Positions 41,334 through 49,848 of a stretch of DNA of 64,000 nucleotides are shown piece after piece. The notes below the pieces were generated by a model. It saw only the letters and a list, made by a program, of their open reading frames with translations. It searched no databases and was not told the DNA's origin. Source of the DNA: Methyloversatilis discipulorum (GTDB lineage: Bacteria > Pseudomonadota > Gammaproteobacteria > Burkholderiales > Rhodocyclaceae); assembly GCF_018780585.1 (NCBI RefSeq), contig NZ_JADMJL010000017.1:17045-81044 (forward strand), given 5' to 3'. Position 1 is the stretch's first letter; every line of letters begins with the position of its first letter. A program made the translations under genes and the position numbers.

Positions 41334-42539
41334 TCACTTCACCGCGACGGCCTGCTCGCCGTACGGGTCATAGGCCTTGCGGCCCATGCGGCGGCTCCAT
41401 TCGGCATAGAAGTGACGCATCCCGCCTTCGTCATGGATGGTCATGTTCTCCTCGCGCCCATGGATCACCCAACGACTGTCCGTGCGCTCGCGCATCGCAA
41501 GTCCCTGGCCGTGGACGCCAAGAAGGTCCTCGTGCAGGTTGCGGCCGAACGGCCCCCAGATCATGTTGTGGTCACGGATGCGCTCGGCGCGTTGTTCAGG
41601 CGTATCGCTCTTGAGTCCAAGCCCACGGAACTCGATCAGCAGCTTGTTCGGACCGAGCGGAATAGCCGTGTCCATGCGCAGCACCGAGGTGCGCAGGTTG
41701 TAGGTCATGCCGGGGAAGATATCGATGAGCACCCAGCCGCCCGGAGCCAGACCAGGCCAGCCCACACCACGTGCCTTGCTGCCCTCGTAGGCGTCGTACT
41801 TGATCGCCATCGAACCCACCGATGCGTGACCGTTCGGATAACCGGTGTACTTCCGGTCGAAGTAACCAGGCTGGATCATGCCGGTGATGCGATTGAAGTA
41901 ATGCATGTAGTCGTGATAGAACTCGCTGTTCGTGTCGTGCCACAGCTTGTAGTTCGTATTCACGACAGCCTTGTGGTAGTGGAACACCTCGAGCGGCTGG
42001 TCCAGATGCTCGTCGAGCATGCCCATCGCCTCACCGATGTATTCCCTCAGGGTGCAGCTCTCGTCATCGACGTTCACCCACACGAAGCCGCCGAAACCCA
42101 GTTCGGTCTTCACCTCGCGCAGCCCTGCATCCTTGCAGCCAAAGCGGTCCTGATAGCCCTCCTTGCCGCGGGAAATGTCGATGCAGTCGCCTGTCGCGTT
42201 GAACGACCACGCGTGGAAGATGCACGTAATGCGCTTGGCATTTCCAACCGGCTCGTAAAGAAGCGTATTGCCGCGATGCGGACAGATGTTGTAAAAGGTC
42301 CGCACCTTCATGTCCTCACCGCGGATCACGATGAGCGGCGGCCCGCCGGGATGGCTGAACGTGCGGTAGTCGTAGGCGTTCGGAATCTCCGACTCGTGGC
42401 AGGCAATGATCCAGCACTTGTTGAAGATCTTGCGCTGCTCGTCGAGAAAGATGTCCTCCTCGGTATAGATGCGCGTATCGACATAGTGAGATTCAGGGAA
42501 GCTCGGCGTCTGCTTCCACTCCACTGCGTTGCGAGACAT
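41334..42539 (-). CDS. Rieske non-haem iron oxygenase alpha subunit, methanesulfonate monooxygenase-like
   Basis: 401 residues, near the size of MsmA. The Rieske centre is C86-P-H88 and C106-IF-H109 with 17 residues between. Canonical MsmA, as I recall it, has a longer spacer of 26, so this protein departs from it. The catalytic iron region is NYKLWHDTNSEFYHDYMHYF: E206-x2-H209-x3-H213, where Glu replaces the usual bridging Asp and the His pair is one residue closer than in D-x2-H-x4-H. The sulfonate ABC genes, TmoC-like ferredoxin, SoeABC and TauE favour a sulfonate substrate yielding sulfite. Methanesulfonate is the leading guess; an aromatic sulfonate is possible. Confidence 0.78.
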   Translation of the reverse strand: MSRNAVEWKQTPSFPESHYVDTRIYTEEDIFLDEQRKIFNKCWIIACHESEIPNAYDYRTFSHPGGPPLIVIRGEDMKVRTFYNICPHRGNTLLYEPVGNAKRITCIFHAWSFNATGDCIDISRGKEGYQDRFGCKDAGLREVKTELGFGGFVWVNVDDESCTLREYIGEAMGMLDEHLDQPLEVFHYHKAVVNTNYKLWHDTNSEFYHDYMHYFNRITGMIQPGYFDRKYTGYPNGHASVGSMAIKYDAYEGSKARGVGWPGLAPGGWVLIDIFPGMTYNLRTSVLRMDTAIPLGPNKLLIEFRGLGLKSDTPEQRAERIRDHNMIWGPFGRNLHEDLLGVHGQGLAMRERTDSRWVIHGREENMTIHDEGGMRHFYAEWSRRMGRKAYDPYGEQAVAVK

Positions 42540-42618
42540 GTGAGGTCCTTTCCGGTACGTAACGAGGTGATGTCGTACAGCTGCTCGGATCGACGGTAAT
42601 GCGCCGATAACCCGACTT

Positions 42619-42634
42619 AGCAGAAGGCGTGCCC
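42619..42634 (-). promoter_or_regulatory. Predicted sigma54 promoter of the oxygenase operon
   Basis: On the minus strand, GGGCACG-CCTT-CTGC has GG and GC separated by ten bases and matches the -24/-12 consensus TGGCACG-N4-TTGC at most positions. It lies about 80 bp upstream of the oxygenase ATG and needs a bacterial enhancer-binding protein. The regulator at 51248-52696 is the obvious candidate. Confidence 0.72.
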
Positions 42635-42756
42635 GCAGCTGAGGACAGACTTCGTCGATGCGCCAGAACCCTTGCTGCGCAAGCCTTCTGCGTGCTCCGC
42701 GCCCTCCCGCCTCGACGACTTCACCGCGATGCCCCTCGACAGCGACCGGGCCTGCG

Positions 42757-42794
42757 GTTTCCTCGTGAAACACCCCAGCGTTTCCTGAGGAAAC
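42757..42794. promoter_or_regulatory. Paired enhancer palindromes between divergent sigma54 promoters
   Basis: GTTTCCTCGTGAAAC (42757-42771) and GTTTCCTGAGGAAAC (42780-42794) are inverted repeats whose centres are 23 bp apart, about two helical turns. They lie 122 bp upstream of the leftward promoter and 134 bp upstream of the rightward one, well suited to binding of an NtrC-type activator that loops to both. The same palindrome recurs at 51194-51212. Confidence 0.72.
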
Positions 42795-42865
42795 ATCGCC
42801 ACCTCATCACCTCCCGGCAGCACATCGCGCTGCCACCTCCGCAGACGGGAAAGCTGCTTAGCAAT

Positions 42866-42878
42866 CCTGTCCGTACAG
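42866..42878. repeat. CCTGTCCGTACAG box, copy 1
   Basis: This 13-mer recurs exactly at 51112-51124, with an inverted 11-base partial copy at 51146-51156. It contains CTGT-N4-ACAG, a palindrome, so it may be a second regulator site common to the sigma54 intergenic regions of this island. Confidence 0.5.
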
Positions 42879-42928
42879 CCTTGATGTCTCGCTGGTTAAG
42901 CCTTTGCGCTGCATACGCGCACGTGCAG

Positions 42929-42943
42929 TGGCATTGAACTTGC
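42929..42943 (+). promoter_or_regulatory. Predicted sigma54 promoter of the sulP-soeABC operon
   Basis: TGGCA-TTGAAC-TTGC matches the -24/-12 consensus at every conserved position with exact GG-N10-GC spacing. It is 62 bp upstream of the sulP start and divergent from the oxygenase promoter, with the enhancer pair in between. Apart from these sites, 42540-43004 holds no gene. Confidence 0.82.
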
Positions 42944-43004
42944 GTAGGGGCTCTGTCATGCGCTCCCCCAGTTCATCGCACTCCGCAGCCTCACACACCT
43001 GTCG

Positions 43005-44819
43005 ATGCGTACATTCAACACGGAAGCCCCACGCTTGAATCCGCTCTCCAACCGCGCACACAGCACCGGCCTGTCATTGCTGCCCATGCGACGCTGGTGG
43101 CCCATGGTCAACCGGGCGTCGCTCCGCAGCGACGCCATGGCAGGCCTGAGCGGCACCATCATCCTGCTGCCCCAGGCGGTGGCCTACGCCCACATTGCCG
43201 GAATGCCGCCGGAGTACGGTCTTTACGCCGCGATCATTCCGGTCATCTTTGCAGCATTGTTCGGGTCGTCGCGGCATCTGGTATCCGGCCCGACGGCGGC
43301 GCTCTCCATCGTCGTGTTCTCGACCATCAGCCCGCTGGCCGAGCCGGGCAGCGCGACCTACATCGCCTACGTCCTGACGCTCACCTTCATGGTCGGTCTG
43401 CTGCAGCTCGCGCTTGCCTTCGCGCGCATGGGCATGCTGGTCAATTTCATCTCGCACAGCGTGGTCATCGGCTTCACCGCCGGCGCCGCCGTGCTGATCG
43501 CCGTCAGCCAGCTGAAGAACTTCTTCGGTCTGCACTACGGTTCCGGCGGCGAGTTCTTCGGCACGCTGTCCCGCTTTGCGGCAGCAGCCGGCGACATCAA
43601 CTGGCAGGTGGCGGGCGTGGGTGCCGTGACGCTCGCAGCCGGGATACTCACCAAACGTCACCTGCCACGCGTGCCGTACATGATCGTGGCGATGGTGATC
43701 GGCAGCCTCTACGCGCTCGGCGTGAAAGCGATGCTCGGTCACGATGCGGGCATCGAGACGGTGTCGGAAATTCCACGCAGTCTGCCGCCGCTCTCCGCAC
43801 CGCTGCTGTCAATGGAGGTGCTGCACCAGCTGGGCGCAATCGCGCTCGCCGTCACCCTGCTGTCCCTGACTGAAGCGCTGTCGATCGCGCGCGCCGTCGG
43901 AGCGAAATCCGGCCAGCACATCGACGGCAACCAGGAGTTCTTCGGCCAAGGTCTGGCCAATCTGGCAGGGAGCTTCTTCTCGGGGTACGTATCGAGCGGA
44001 TCGTTCACGCGCAGCGGCATCAACTACGAAGCGGGTGCGGTAACACCACTGTCATCGGTGTTCTCGGCCAGCTTCCTGGTTCTGACGCTGCTGTTCTTCG
44101 TGCCGCTGGCGCGCTACCTGCCAATCGCTTCGATGGCCGCCATCCTTTTCATGGTCGCCTACGCACTGATCGACGTGAAGCACATCCGCGCAGTCATGCG
44201 CACCAGCCGCCGCGAGTCCGCGGTGCTTTTCGCGACGCTTGCCTCCACCCTCGTTTTCCAGCTCGAGTTCGCTATCTACGCCGGCGTCATTCTCTCTCTG
44301 GTGCTTTACCTGGAGCGCACCGCTCGACCCGGCATACGCCCCGCCGTGCCGGCACCCGGCGAAGGCCAGTACCACTTTGTTCCACAGCGCGACGAGCCGG
44401 ATTGTCCGCAGCTGAAGATGGAGTTCATCGACGGCGAACTGTATTTCGGCGCCATCGATCACGTGAAGCGCCATCTCCATCAGTTGGAAGAAGTCCATCC
44501 GGAACAGCGCCATCTGCTCGTGCTGGCGCCCGGCATCAACTTCATCGACGCATCCGGAGCCGACCTGCTTGCCGACGAAGCGCGGCGACGGCGCGCGCGC
44601 GGTGGAGGGCTCTATTTCCACCGTCTGAACGACCAGGCACGCAGCACGCTGGAGCGTGGCGGGCAGCTCGAGGACATCGGACCGGAGAACCTCTTCGCGA
44701 TCGGCGACGACGTGATCGGCACGCTCTATCCGCGCCTCGATCCGCAGGTCTGCGCGAACTGCCGGAGCCGCATCTTCAGGCAATGCAAGGAACGGCTACC
44801 CGATGGCAGCCCCCGCTGA
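43005..44819 (+). CDS. SulP-family anion transporter with STAS domain
   Basis: 604 residues, 10-14 membrane spans. GTIILLPQAVAYAHIAGMPP, EYGLYAAIIPVIFAALFGSS and ISHSVVIGFTAGAAVLIAVS are typical of SulP transporters, and a C-terminal STAS domain (LAPGINFIDASGADLLADEA) regulates them. The tail has C-x2-C-x6-C (CANCRSRIFRQC), possibly a metal or redox site. It precedes soeABC and may export sulfate made from sulfite or import a sulfur anion; direction cannot be read from sequence. The start is uncertain, and the ATGs at 43086 and 43104 are alternatives. Confidence 0.85.
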   Translation: MRTFNTEAPRLNPLSNRAHSTGLSLLPMRRWWPMVNRASLRSDAMAGLSGTIILLPQAVAYAHIAGMPPEYGLYAAIIPVIFAALFGSSRHLVSGPTAALSIVVFSTISPLAEPGSATYIAYVLTLTFMVGLLQLALAFARMGMLVNFISHSVVIGFTAGAAVLIAVSQLKNFFGLHYGSGGEFFGTLSRFAAAAGDINWQVAGVGAVTLAAGILTKRHLPRVPYMIVAMVIGSLYALGVKAMLGHDAGIETVSEIPRSLPPLSAPLLSMEVLHQLGAIALAVTLLSLTEALSIARAVGAKSGQHIDGNQEFFGQGLANLAGSFFSGYVSSGSFTRSGINYEAGAVTPLSSVFSASFLVLTLLFFVPLARYLPIASMAAILFMVAYALIDVKHIRAVMRTSRRESAVLFATLASTLVFQLEFAIYAGVILSLVLYLERTARPGIRPAVPAPGEGQYHFVPQRDEPDCPQLKMEFIDGELYFGAIDHVKRHLHQLEEVHPEQRHLLVLAPGINFIDASGADLLADEARRRRARGGGLYFHRLNDQARSTLERGGQLEDIGPENLFAIGDDVIGTLYPRLDPQVCANCRSRIFRQCKERLPDGSPR

Positions 44820-44865
44820 CCGCCGCCAAGCGCCAAGAACGTCAATCACCACCATGGAGTCATCG

Positions 44866-47772
44866 ATGAGCACAGTCCGTCTGTCGAACCCGCATGCCGA
44901 GCCGGTGGAGGAACTGGATGTCAAGAAGACCACCTGCTACATGTGCGCCTGCCGATGCGGCATCCGCGTTCATTTGCGCAATGGCGAGGTCCGCTACATC
45001 GATGGCAATCCGGATCACCCGCTGAACCAGGGCGTCATCTGCGCCAAGGGCGCATCCGGCATCATGAAACAGCAGTCGCCGGCGCGATTGACCCAGCCCC
45101 TGATCCGCAGACCCGGCACCGAGCGTGGTGCCGGCGAGTTCGACGAGATCAGCTGGGAAGAAGTGTTCGTTCTGCTTGCCGAGCGCCTGAAGAAGCTGCG
45201 CGAAACCGATCCGAAGAAGTTCGCGCTGTTTACCGGCCGCGACCAGATGCAGGCGCTCACCGGCATGTTCGCCAAGCAGTTCGGCACGCCGAACTACGCA
45301 GCGCACGGCGGCTTCTGCTCGGTCAACATGGCAGCCGGCATGATCTACACGATAGGCGGTTCCTTCTGGGAGTTCGGAGGCCCCGACCTCGAACGCTCGA
45401 AGCTGTTCATCATGATCGGCACGGCGGAGGACCACCACTCCAATCCGATGAAGGTGGCGCTGTCGAAATTCAAGCGCAACGGCGGCCGCTTCGTGTCGAT
45501 CAATCCGGTACGCACCGGCTATTCGGCGATCGCCGACGAGTGGGTGCCGATCAAGCCGGGCACCGACGGCGCCCTGCTGCTGGCGCTGTGTCACGAGATC
45601 ATCGCCAAGGGGCTGTACGACCGGGAGTTCCTGGCCCGCTACACCAACGCCGGCCAGCTGGTGATGCAGAACCCTGACGCCGACGATTTCGGGCTGTTCG
45701 CGATGGACCCGCAGGGCGATCCGGTCAACCCGGACTACCCGCACAACAAGTACTGGTGGGATCGCCTGACCGACAAGCTGGTACCGACCCACACGCCCGG
45801 CGCCGACCCGCGCCTGCGCGGCTGCTATGCGCTGCCCGACGGCACGCCGGTGAAGCCGGCGTTCCAGCTGCTGCTCGACCGCCTCAAGAGCTACACGCCG
45901 GAATGGGCAGAAGGCATCTGCGGCGTTCCGGCGGACACCATCCGTCGCTTGGCGCACGAAATGGGCGTGACGGCCCGTGACCAGAAGATCCACCTGCCGA
46001 TCTCATGGACTGATTCCTGGGGCGTCGAACACGACCATGTGACCGGCAACCCGGTGTCCTTCCACGCGATGCGCGGGCTGGCCGCACACTCGAACGGATT
46101 TCACACGATACGTGCGCTGGCCATCCTGATGTCGCTGCTGGGCACCATAGATCGCCCGGGCGGCTTCCGGCACAAGGCGCCCTTCCCGCGCGCGATCCCG
46201 CCGATCGCCAAGCCGCCACGCGGCCCGCAGGCAGTCAAGCCCAACAGTCCGCTCGACGGCATGCCGCTGGGCTTTCCGGCTGACCCGGCTGACCTCTGCG
46301 TCGACGACGAGGGGCGACCGGTACGCATCGACAAGGGCTTCTCGTGGGAATACCCGCTGTCGGCGCATGGGCTGATGCACAACGTGATCACCAACGCGTG
46401 GCGCGGCGATCCCTACCCGATCGACACCCTGCTCATCTTCATGGCGAACATGGCGTGGAACTCGACCATGAACACCAGCGAAGTGCGCCAGATGCTGAAT
46501 AGCAAGGGGGAGGACGGCGAGTACCGCATTCCATTCATCGTCGTCTGCGACGCCTTTCAGTCGGAAATGACGGGATTCGCCGACCTCATCCTGCCCGACA
46601 CCACCTACCTGGAACGCCACGACGTGATGTCGATACTCGACCGGCCGATCTCCGAGTTCGACGGTCCGGTCGACTCGGTGCGCATTCCGGTGGTCGAGCC
46701 CAAGGGCCAGTGCAAGCCCTTCCAGGAAGTACTGATCGAACTGGGCAGCCGGCTCGGCTTGCCGGCCTTCGTGCGGCCGGATGGCTCGCGCAAGTTCCGC
46801 GACTACCCGGACTTCATCGTGAACTACGAGACAGAGCCAGGGTCGGGCATCGGTTTTCTCGCCGGCTGGCGCGGCGTGGACGGCCAGAAGGCCATCCGCG
46901 GAGAGCCGAACCCGAAGCAGTGGGAGATGTACGCGAAGAACAACTGTGTCTTCCACTACGTGCTGCCCGCGTCCTATCAGTACATGCGCAACTGGAACAA
47001 GGGCTATATGGAGTGGGCGCAGCGGGTACGCATGCGGCGCGATGCGGATCCTATCCTGATCCACCTGTACTCCGACGTGATGCAGCGCTTCCGGCTGGCC
47101 GCCCAGGGGCGGCGGCCCGGACGCCGTCCGCCGCCGGAACTGCGCGAACGCGTTGAGAAGTACTTCGACCCGCTGCCCTTCTACTACCCGCCGCTGGAGT
47201 CGCAGAGCACCGACACCACGCGTTACCCGCTGAACGCGGTGACGCAGCGGCCGATGGCGATGTACCACTCGTGGGATTCGCAGAACGCCTGGCTGCGGCA
47301 GATCCACGCGCACAACTATCTGCACGTGAATCCGGCCACCGCGCGCGCTGCGGGCATCGGGGACGGTGACTGGATGTGGGTGGAATCGCCGTGGGGCAAG
47401 GTGCGCTGCATGTGTCGCTACAGCGAGGCGGTCGAGGCCGGAACCGTCTGGACATGGAACGCGATCGGCAAGGCGAGCAACGCGTGGAATCTCGGGCCCA
47501 TGGCCAACGAGGCGCGCAAGGGCTTCCTGCTGAACCACCTGATATCGGAAGAGCTGCCCATGCAGGGCACTTCGAGGCGGATGTCGAATTCCGACCCGGT
47601 GACCGGGCAGGCGGCCTGGTACGACGTGCGCGTGCGCATCTATCGCGCCGGCGACGACGAGCCCAAGGAGAGCTGGCCGCAGTTCGAACCGATGAAGACC
47701 CTGCCGGGGGTCACGAAGACACGCCCCGGTGTCCTCACCTACTTCGTCGGCAACTGGAAGAAGCGCTCATGA
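44866..47772 (+). CDS. soeA: Cytoplasmic sulfite dehydrogenase, molybdopterin subunit
   Basis: 968 residues. It is in the DMSO-reductase family: C24-x2-C27-x3-C31 and C59 bind a [4Fe-4S] cluster, followed by RYIDGNPDHPLNQG and the bis-MGD fold (SWEEVFVLLAERLKKLRETD, SWTDSWGVEHDHVTGNPVSF). No Tat signal is present, so it stays in the cytoplasm, as in SoeABC of Allochromatium. It oxidises sulfite to sulfate and passes electrons to SoeB and SoeC. The ATG at 44866 with GGAG upstream is preferred. The linked oxygenase would make sulfite, so it fits the pathway. Confidence 0.87.
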   Translation: MSTVRLSNPHAEPVEELDVKKTTCYMCACRCGIRVHLRNGEVRYIDGNPDHPLNQGVICAKGASGIMKQQSPARLTQPLIRRPGTERGAGEFDEISWEEVFVLLAERLKKLRETDPKKFALFTGRDQMQALTGMFAKQFGTPNYAAHGGFCSVNMAAGMIYTIGGSFWEFGGPDLERSKLFIMIGTAEDHHSNPMKVALSKFKRNGGRFVSINPVRTGYSAIADEWVPIKPGTDGALLLALCHEIIAKGLYDREFLARYTNAGQLVMQNPDADDFGLFAMDPQGDPVNPDYPHNKYWWDRLTDKLVPTHTPGADPRLRGCYALPDGTPVKPAFQLLLDRLKSYTPEWAEGICGVPADTIRRLAHEMGVTARDQKIHLPISWTDSWGVEHDHVTGNPVSFHAMRGLAAHSNGFHTIRALAILMSLLGTIDRPGGFRHKAPFPRAIPPIAKPPRGPQAVKPNSPLDGMPLGFPADPADLCVDDEGRPVRIDKGFSWEYPLSAHGLMHNVITNAWRGDPYPIDTLLIFMANMAWNSTMNTSEVRQMLNSKGEDGEYRIPFIVVCDAFQSEMTGFADLILPDTTYLERHDVMSILDRPISEFDGPVDSVRIPVVEPKGQCKPFQEVLIELGSRLGLPAFVRPDGSRKFRDYPDFIVNYETEPGSGIGFLAGWRGVDGQKAIRGEPNPKQWEMYAKNNCVFHYVLPASYQYMRNWNKGYMEWAQRVRMRRDADPILIHLYSDVMQRFRLAAQGRRPGRRPPPELRERVEKYFDPLPFYYPPLESQSTDTTRYPLNAVTQRPMAMYHSWDSQNAWLRQIHAHNYLHVNPATARAAGIGDGDWMWVESPWGKVRCMCRYSEAVEAGTVWTWNAIGKASNAWNLGPMANEARKGFLLNHLISEELPMQGTSRRMSNSDPVTGQAAWYDVRVRIYRAGDDEPKESWPQFEPMKTLPGVTKTRPGVLTYFVGNWKKRS

Positions 47773-47831
47773 GCCCCCCGACCCCTACCCTCGCCCTCGA
47801 ACGCGGACTGCGCGCAGGAGACATGCAATGA
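47769..47831 (+). CDS. 20-codon bridging ORF between soeA and soeB
   Basis: MSPPTPTLALERGLRAGDMQ. Its ATG overlaps the soeA stop (ATGA) and its stop overlaps the soeB start (ATGA). It could couple translation of soeB to soeA across the 55-bp gap, since ribosomes leaving soeA could read straight through. GCAGGAG for soeB lies within it. It may be coincidence, and the peptide itself has no known role. Confidence 0.4.
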   Translation: MSPPTPTLALERGLRAGDMQ

Positions 47832-48559
47832 CCCAGCTGGCACTCGTGATCGACCTCAACGTCTGCGTAGGCTGCCAGGCCTGCGTGACGAGCTGCAAGT
47901 CGTGGAACACGTCGGGAACGGCCGGTTCGCTGGCCGACCTCAATCCCTACGATGAAGATCCGACGGGCACCTTCTTCAACCGGGTGCAGACTTTCGAGGT
48001 CGGCAGTTACCCGAACACCGAAACGGTGCACTTCCCCAAGTCGTGCCTGCACTGCGAGGACCCGCCCTGTGTTCCGGTCTGCCCCACCGGCGCCAGCTAC
48101 AAGCGTGCCGAGGACGGTATCGTGCTCGTCGACTACGACAAGTGCATCGGGTGCAAGTACTGCTCCTGGGCCTGTCCATACGGTGTCCGCGAGCTCGATC
48201 CGGAGCGCAAGGAAATGACCAAGTGCACGCTGTGCGTGGACCGCATCTACAACGAAGCGCTGCCCGAACGCGACCGCAAACCCGCCTGCGTGCTGGCCTG
48301 CCCGACCAGTGCACGCATCTTCGGTGATGTGCACGACCCCGATTCGTCTGCGTCGAAGGCGATACGCGAGCGCGGCGGCTACCAGCTGATGCCCGAATGG
48401 GGCACCGAACCGTCTAACCATTATCTGCCGCGCCGCAAGACCGAAATGACCATACGGCCCGATCAGATCGTACGCACCGACAACCCGCTGAAAGTGGATG
48501 GTCTGAAGCCGATGCCGGACGCCAGCACACCGGCGCTGGACGACGCCGCAAGCTGGTAA
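47828..48559 (+). CDS. soeB: Sulfite dehydrogenase iron-sulfur subunit
   Basis: 243 residues with four ferredoxin-like Cys clusters: CVGCQACVTSCKSWN, CLHCEDPPCVPVCPTGA, CIGCKYCSWACPYG and CTLCVDRI-x12-RKPACVLACPTSA. This is the DmsB/NrfC type that carries electrons from SoeA to the membrane subunit. GCAGGAG precedes the ATG at 47828. The C-terminal 40 residues are polar with no cluster. Confidence 0.9.
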   Translation: MTQLALVIDLNVCVGCQACVTSCKSWNTSGTAGSLADLNPYDEDPTGTFFNRVQTFEVGSYPNTETVHFPKSCLHCEDPPCVPVCPTGASYKRAEDGIVLVDYDKCIGCKYCSWACPYGVRELDPERKEMTKCTLCVDRIYNEALPERDRKPACVLACPTSARIFGDVHDPDSSASKAIRERGGYQLMPEWGTEPSNHYLPRRKTEMTIRPDQIVRTDNPLKVDGLKPMPDASTPALDDAASW

Positions 48560-48589
48560 GCCGCTCCCCTCACTCAACAGGACGACACG

Positions 48590-49531
48590 ATGAATCCCGC
48601 CTTCTCCGTCATTCTGCTCACGACGCTCACCGGCGCCGCACAGGGCCTCTTCCTCGCACTTTTCGGGTGTGAGCTCGCGCATGCGCTGAACCTGTCCGCG
48701 CCGACGCCGGGGCACGACTTCTACGTCGTCGGCGCACTGATCAGTCTTGCGTTGTCGGGCGCCGGGCTGATCGCGTCGTTCTTCCACCTTGGCCGGCCAG
48801 AACGCGCCTGGCGCAGCGCGGCGATGTGGCGCACCTCATGGCTTTCGCGCGAAGTCATCGTACTACCGGCCTTCATGGCGACCACGGCGCTGTACGCGCT
48901 CGGCCACGCCATGGGTTGGCCCCTGTCTCTTGCGACGGGAGCGATCGGCGCGGTGCTGGCGCTGGCGCTCTTCGTCTGCACCGGCATGATCTACGCATGC
49001 CTGAAATTCCTGCAGGAGTGGGCCACCCCGCTCACCGTGATCAACTACATGGTGCTGGGCTGCGCCTCAGGGCTGACGCTGGCCAGTGCCTACGCGGCGC
49101 TCAGCGAGGCGGAACTGATGTTCGTGATGACGTCGCTGGCCATCGCGCTGACCCTGACCGGTCTGGCCACGCGAAGCGCGTCGCTGCTGCGCAACGCTCG
49201 ACTGCGGCCGCGCTCGTCACTGCAGACCGCGATCGGCATCCACCATCCGCGCATTGCACAACGTTCCCAAGGTCTGATGGGTGGCTCCTTCAACACCCGC
49301 GAGTTCTTCCATCACAAGACGCTGCAGTTCCTCCGCTCGGTGAAGTGGACCTTCCTGCTGCTTGCCTTCGTGCTGCCTGTTCTGCTGCTCAGCGCAGGTG
49401 CAGCGACCGCGTCGGCACCGCTGCTGTGGCTGGCCTTCGCGGTCCAGTACATCGGTCTGCTGGCCGAGCGCTGGTATTTCTTCGCGCAGGCCAATCATCC
49501 GCAGAATCTGTACTACCAGACCATCTCCTGA
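48590..49531 (+). CDS. soeC: Sulfite dehydrogenase membrane anchor (DmsC/NrfD-like)
   Basis: 313 residues, eight predicted membrane spans. Signature parts are SFFHLGRPERAWRSAAMWRT and SWLSREVIVLPAF near residues 60-95, matching the DmsC family, and LKFLQEWATPLTVINYMVLG. It hands electrons to quinone. It ends just before a GC-rich hairpin. Confidence 0.88.
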   Translation: MNPAFSVILLTTLTGAAQGLFLALFGCELAHALNLSAPTPGHDFYVVGALISLALSGAGLIASFFHLGRPERAWRSAAMWRTSWLSREVIVLPAFMATTALYALGHAMGWPLSLATGAIGAVLALALFVCTGMIYACLKFLQEWATPLTVINYMVLGCASGLTLASAYAALSEAELMFVMTSLAIALTLTGLATRSASLLRNARLRPRSSLQTAIGIHHPRIAQRSQGLMGGSFNTREFFHHKTLQFLRSVKWTFLLLAFVLPVLLLSAGAATASAPLLWLAFAVQYIGLLAERWYFFAQANHPQNLYYQTIS

Positions 49532-49537
49532 AGGCAA

Positions 49538-49559
49538 TTGGCGGGCTGCGGCCCGCCAA
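49538..49559 (+). terminator. Hairpin after soeC
   Basis: TTGGCGGGC (49538-49546) and GCCCGCCAA (49551-49559) form a nine-base perfect stem with a TGCG loop. No T-tract follows, so termination may be weak or rho-dependent. The 290 bp that follow to 49848 contain nothing else that I can support. Confidence 0.55.
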
Positions 49560-49825
49560 CGGTCACATCCGGTTCCGGGTTCTCATCGAGCGCTGTCGAA
49601 CGCCTGCACGCATTCCCCATATTGAAGCCGTTTCGGCGCCGCATTCCCGCTGCGCCGAGACAGCGCGCGTTGCGACCGGTCATCATTCGCCTTCCGGCAG
49701 CACATGCGCCAAACGCAGGTGCCGCAACGCACCGTCACTCCGTCCGGGCGCGCAGCACGGCCCCGTGCTCGAAGCCGATCCGGATTGTGTCCACCAAGGT
49801 CTGCCATGACTGGGTGAGCATGCGA

Positions 49826-49844
49826 TGCGGGCGCTTCGCCCGCA
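49826..49844 (-). terminator. Hairpin after the tauE/safE gene
   Basis: TGCGGGCG (49826-49833) and CGCCCGCA (49837-49844) pair around CTT. It lies five bases after the stop of the TauE/SafE gene. It lacks a U-tract. Confidence 0.5.
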
Positions 49845-49848
49845 CGTG

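Noticed and set aside
46003..47538. A 511-codon minus-strand frame
   Set aside because: Antisense to soeA; His/Arg-rich shadow without domain features.
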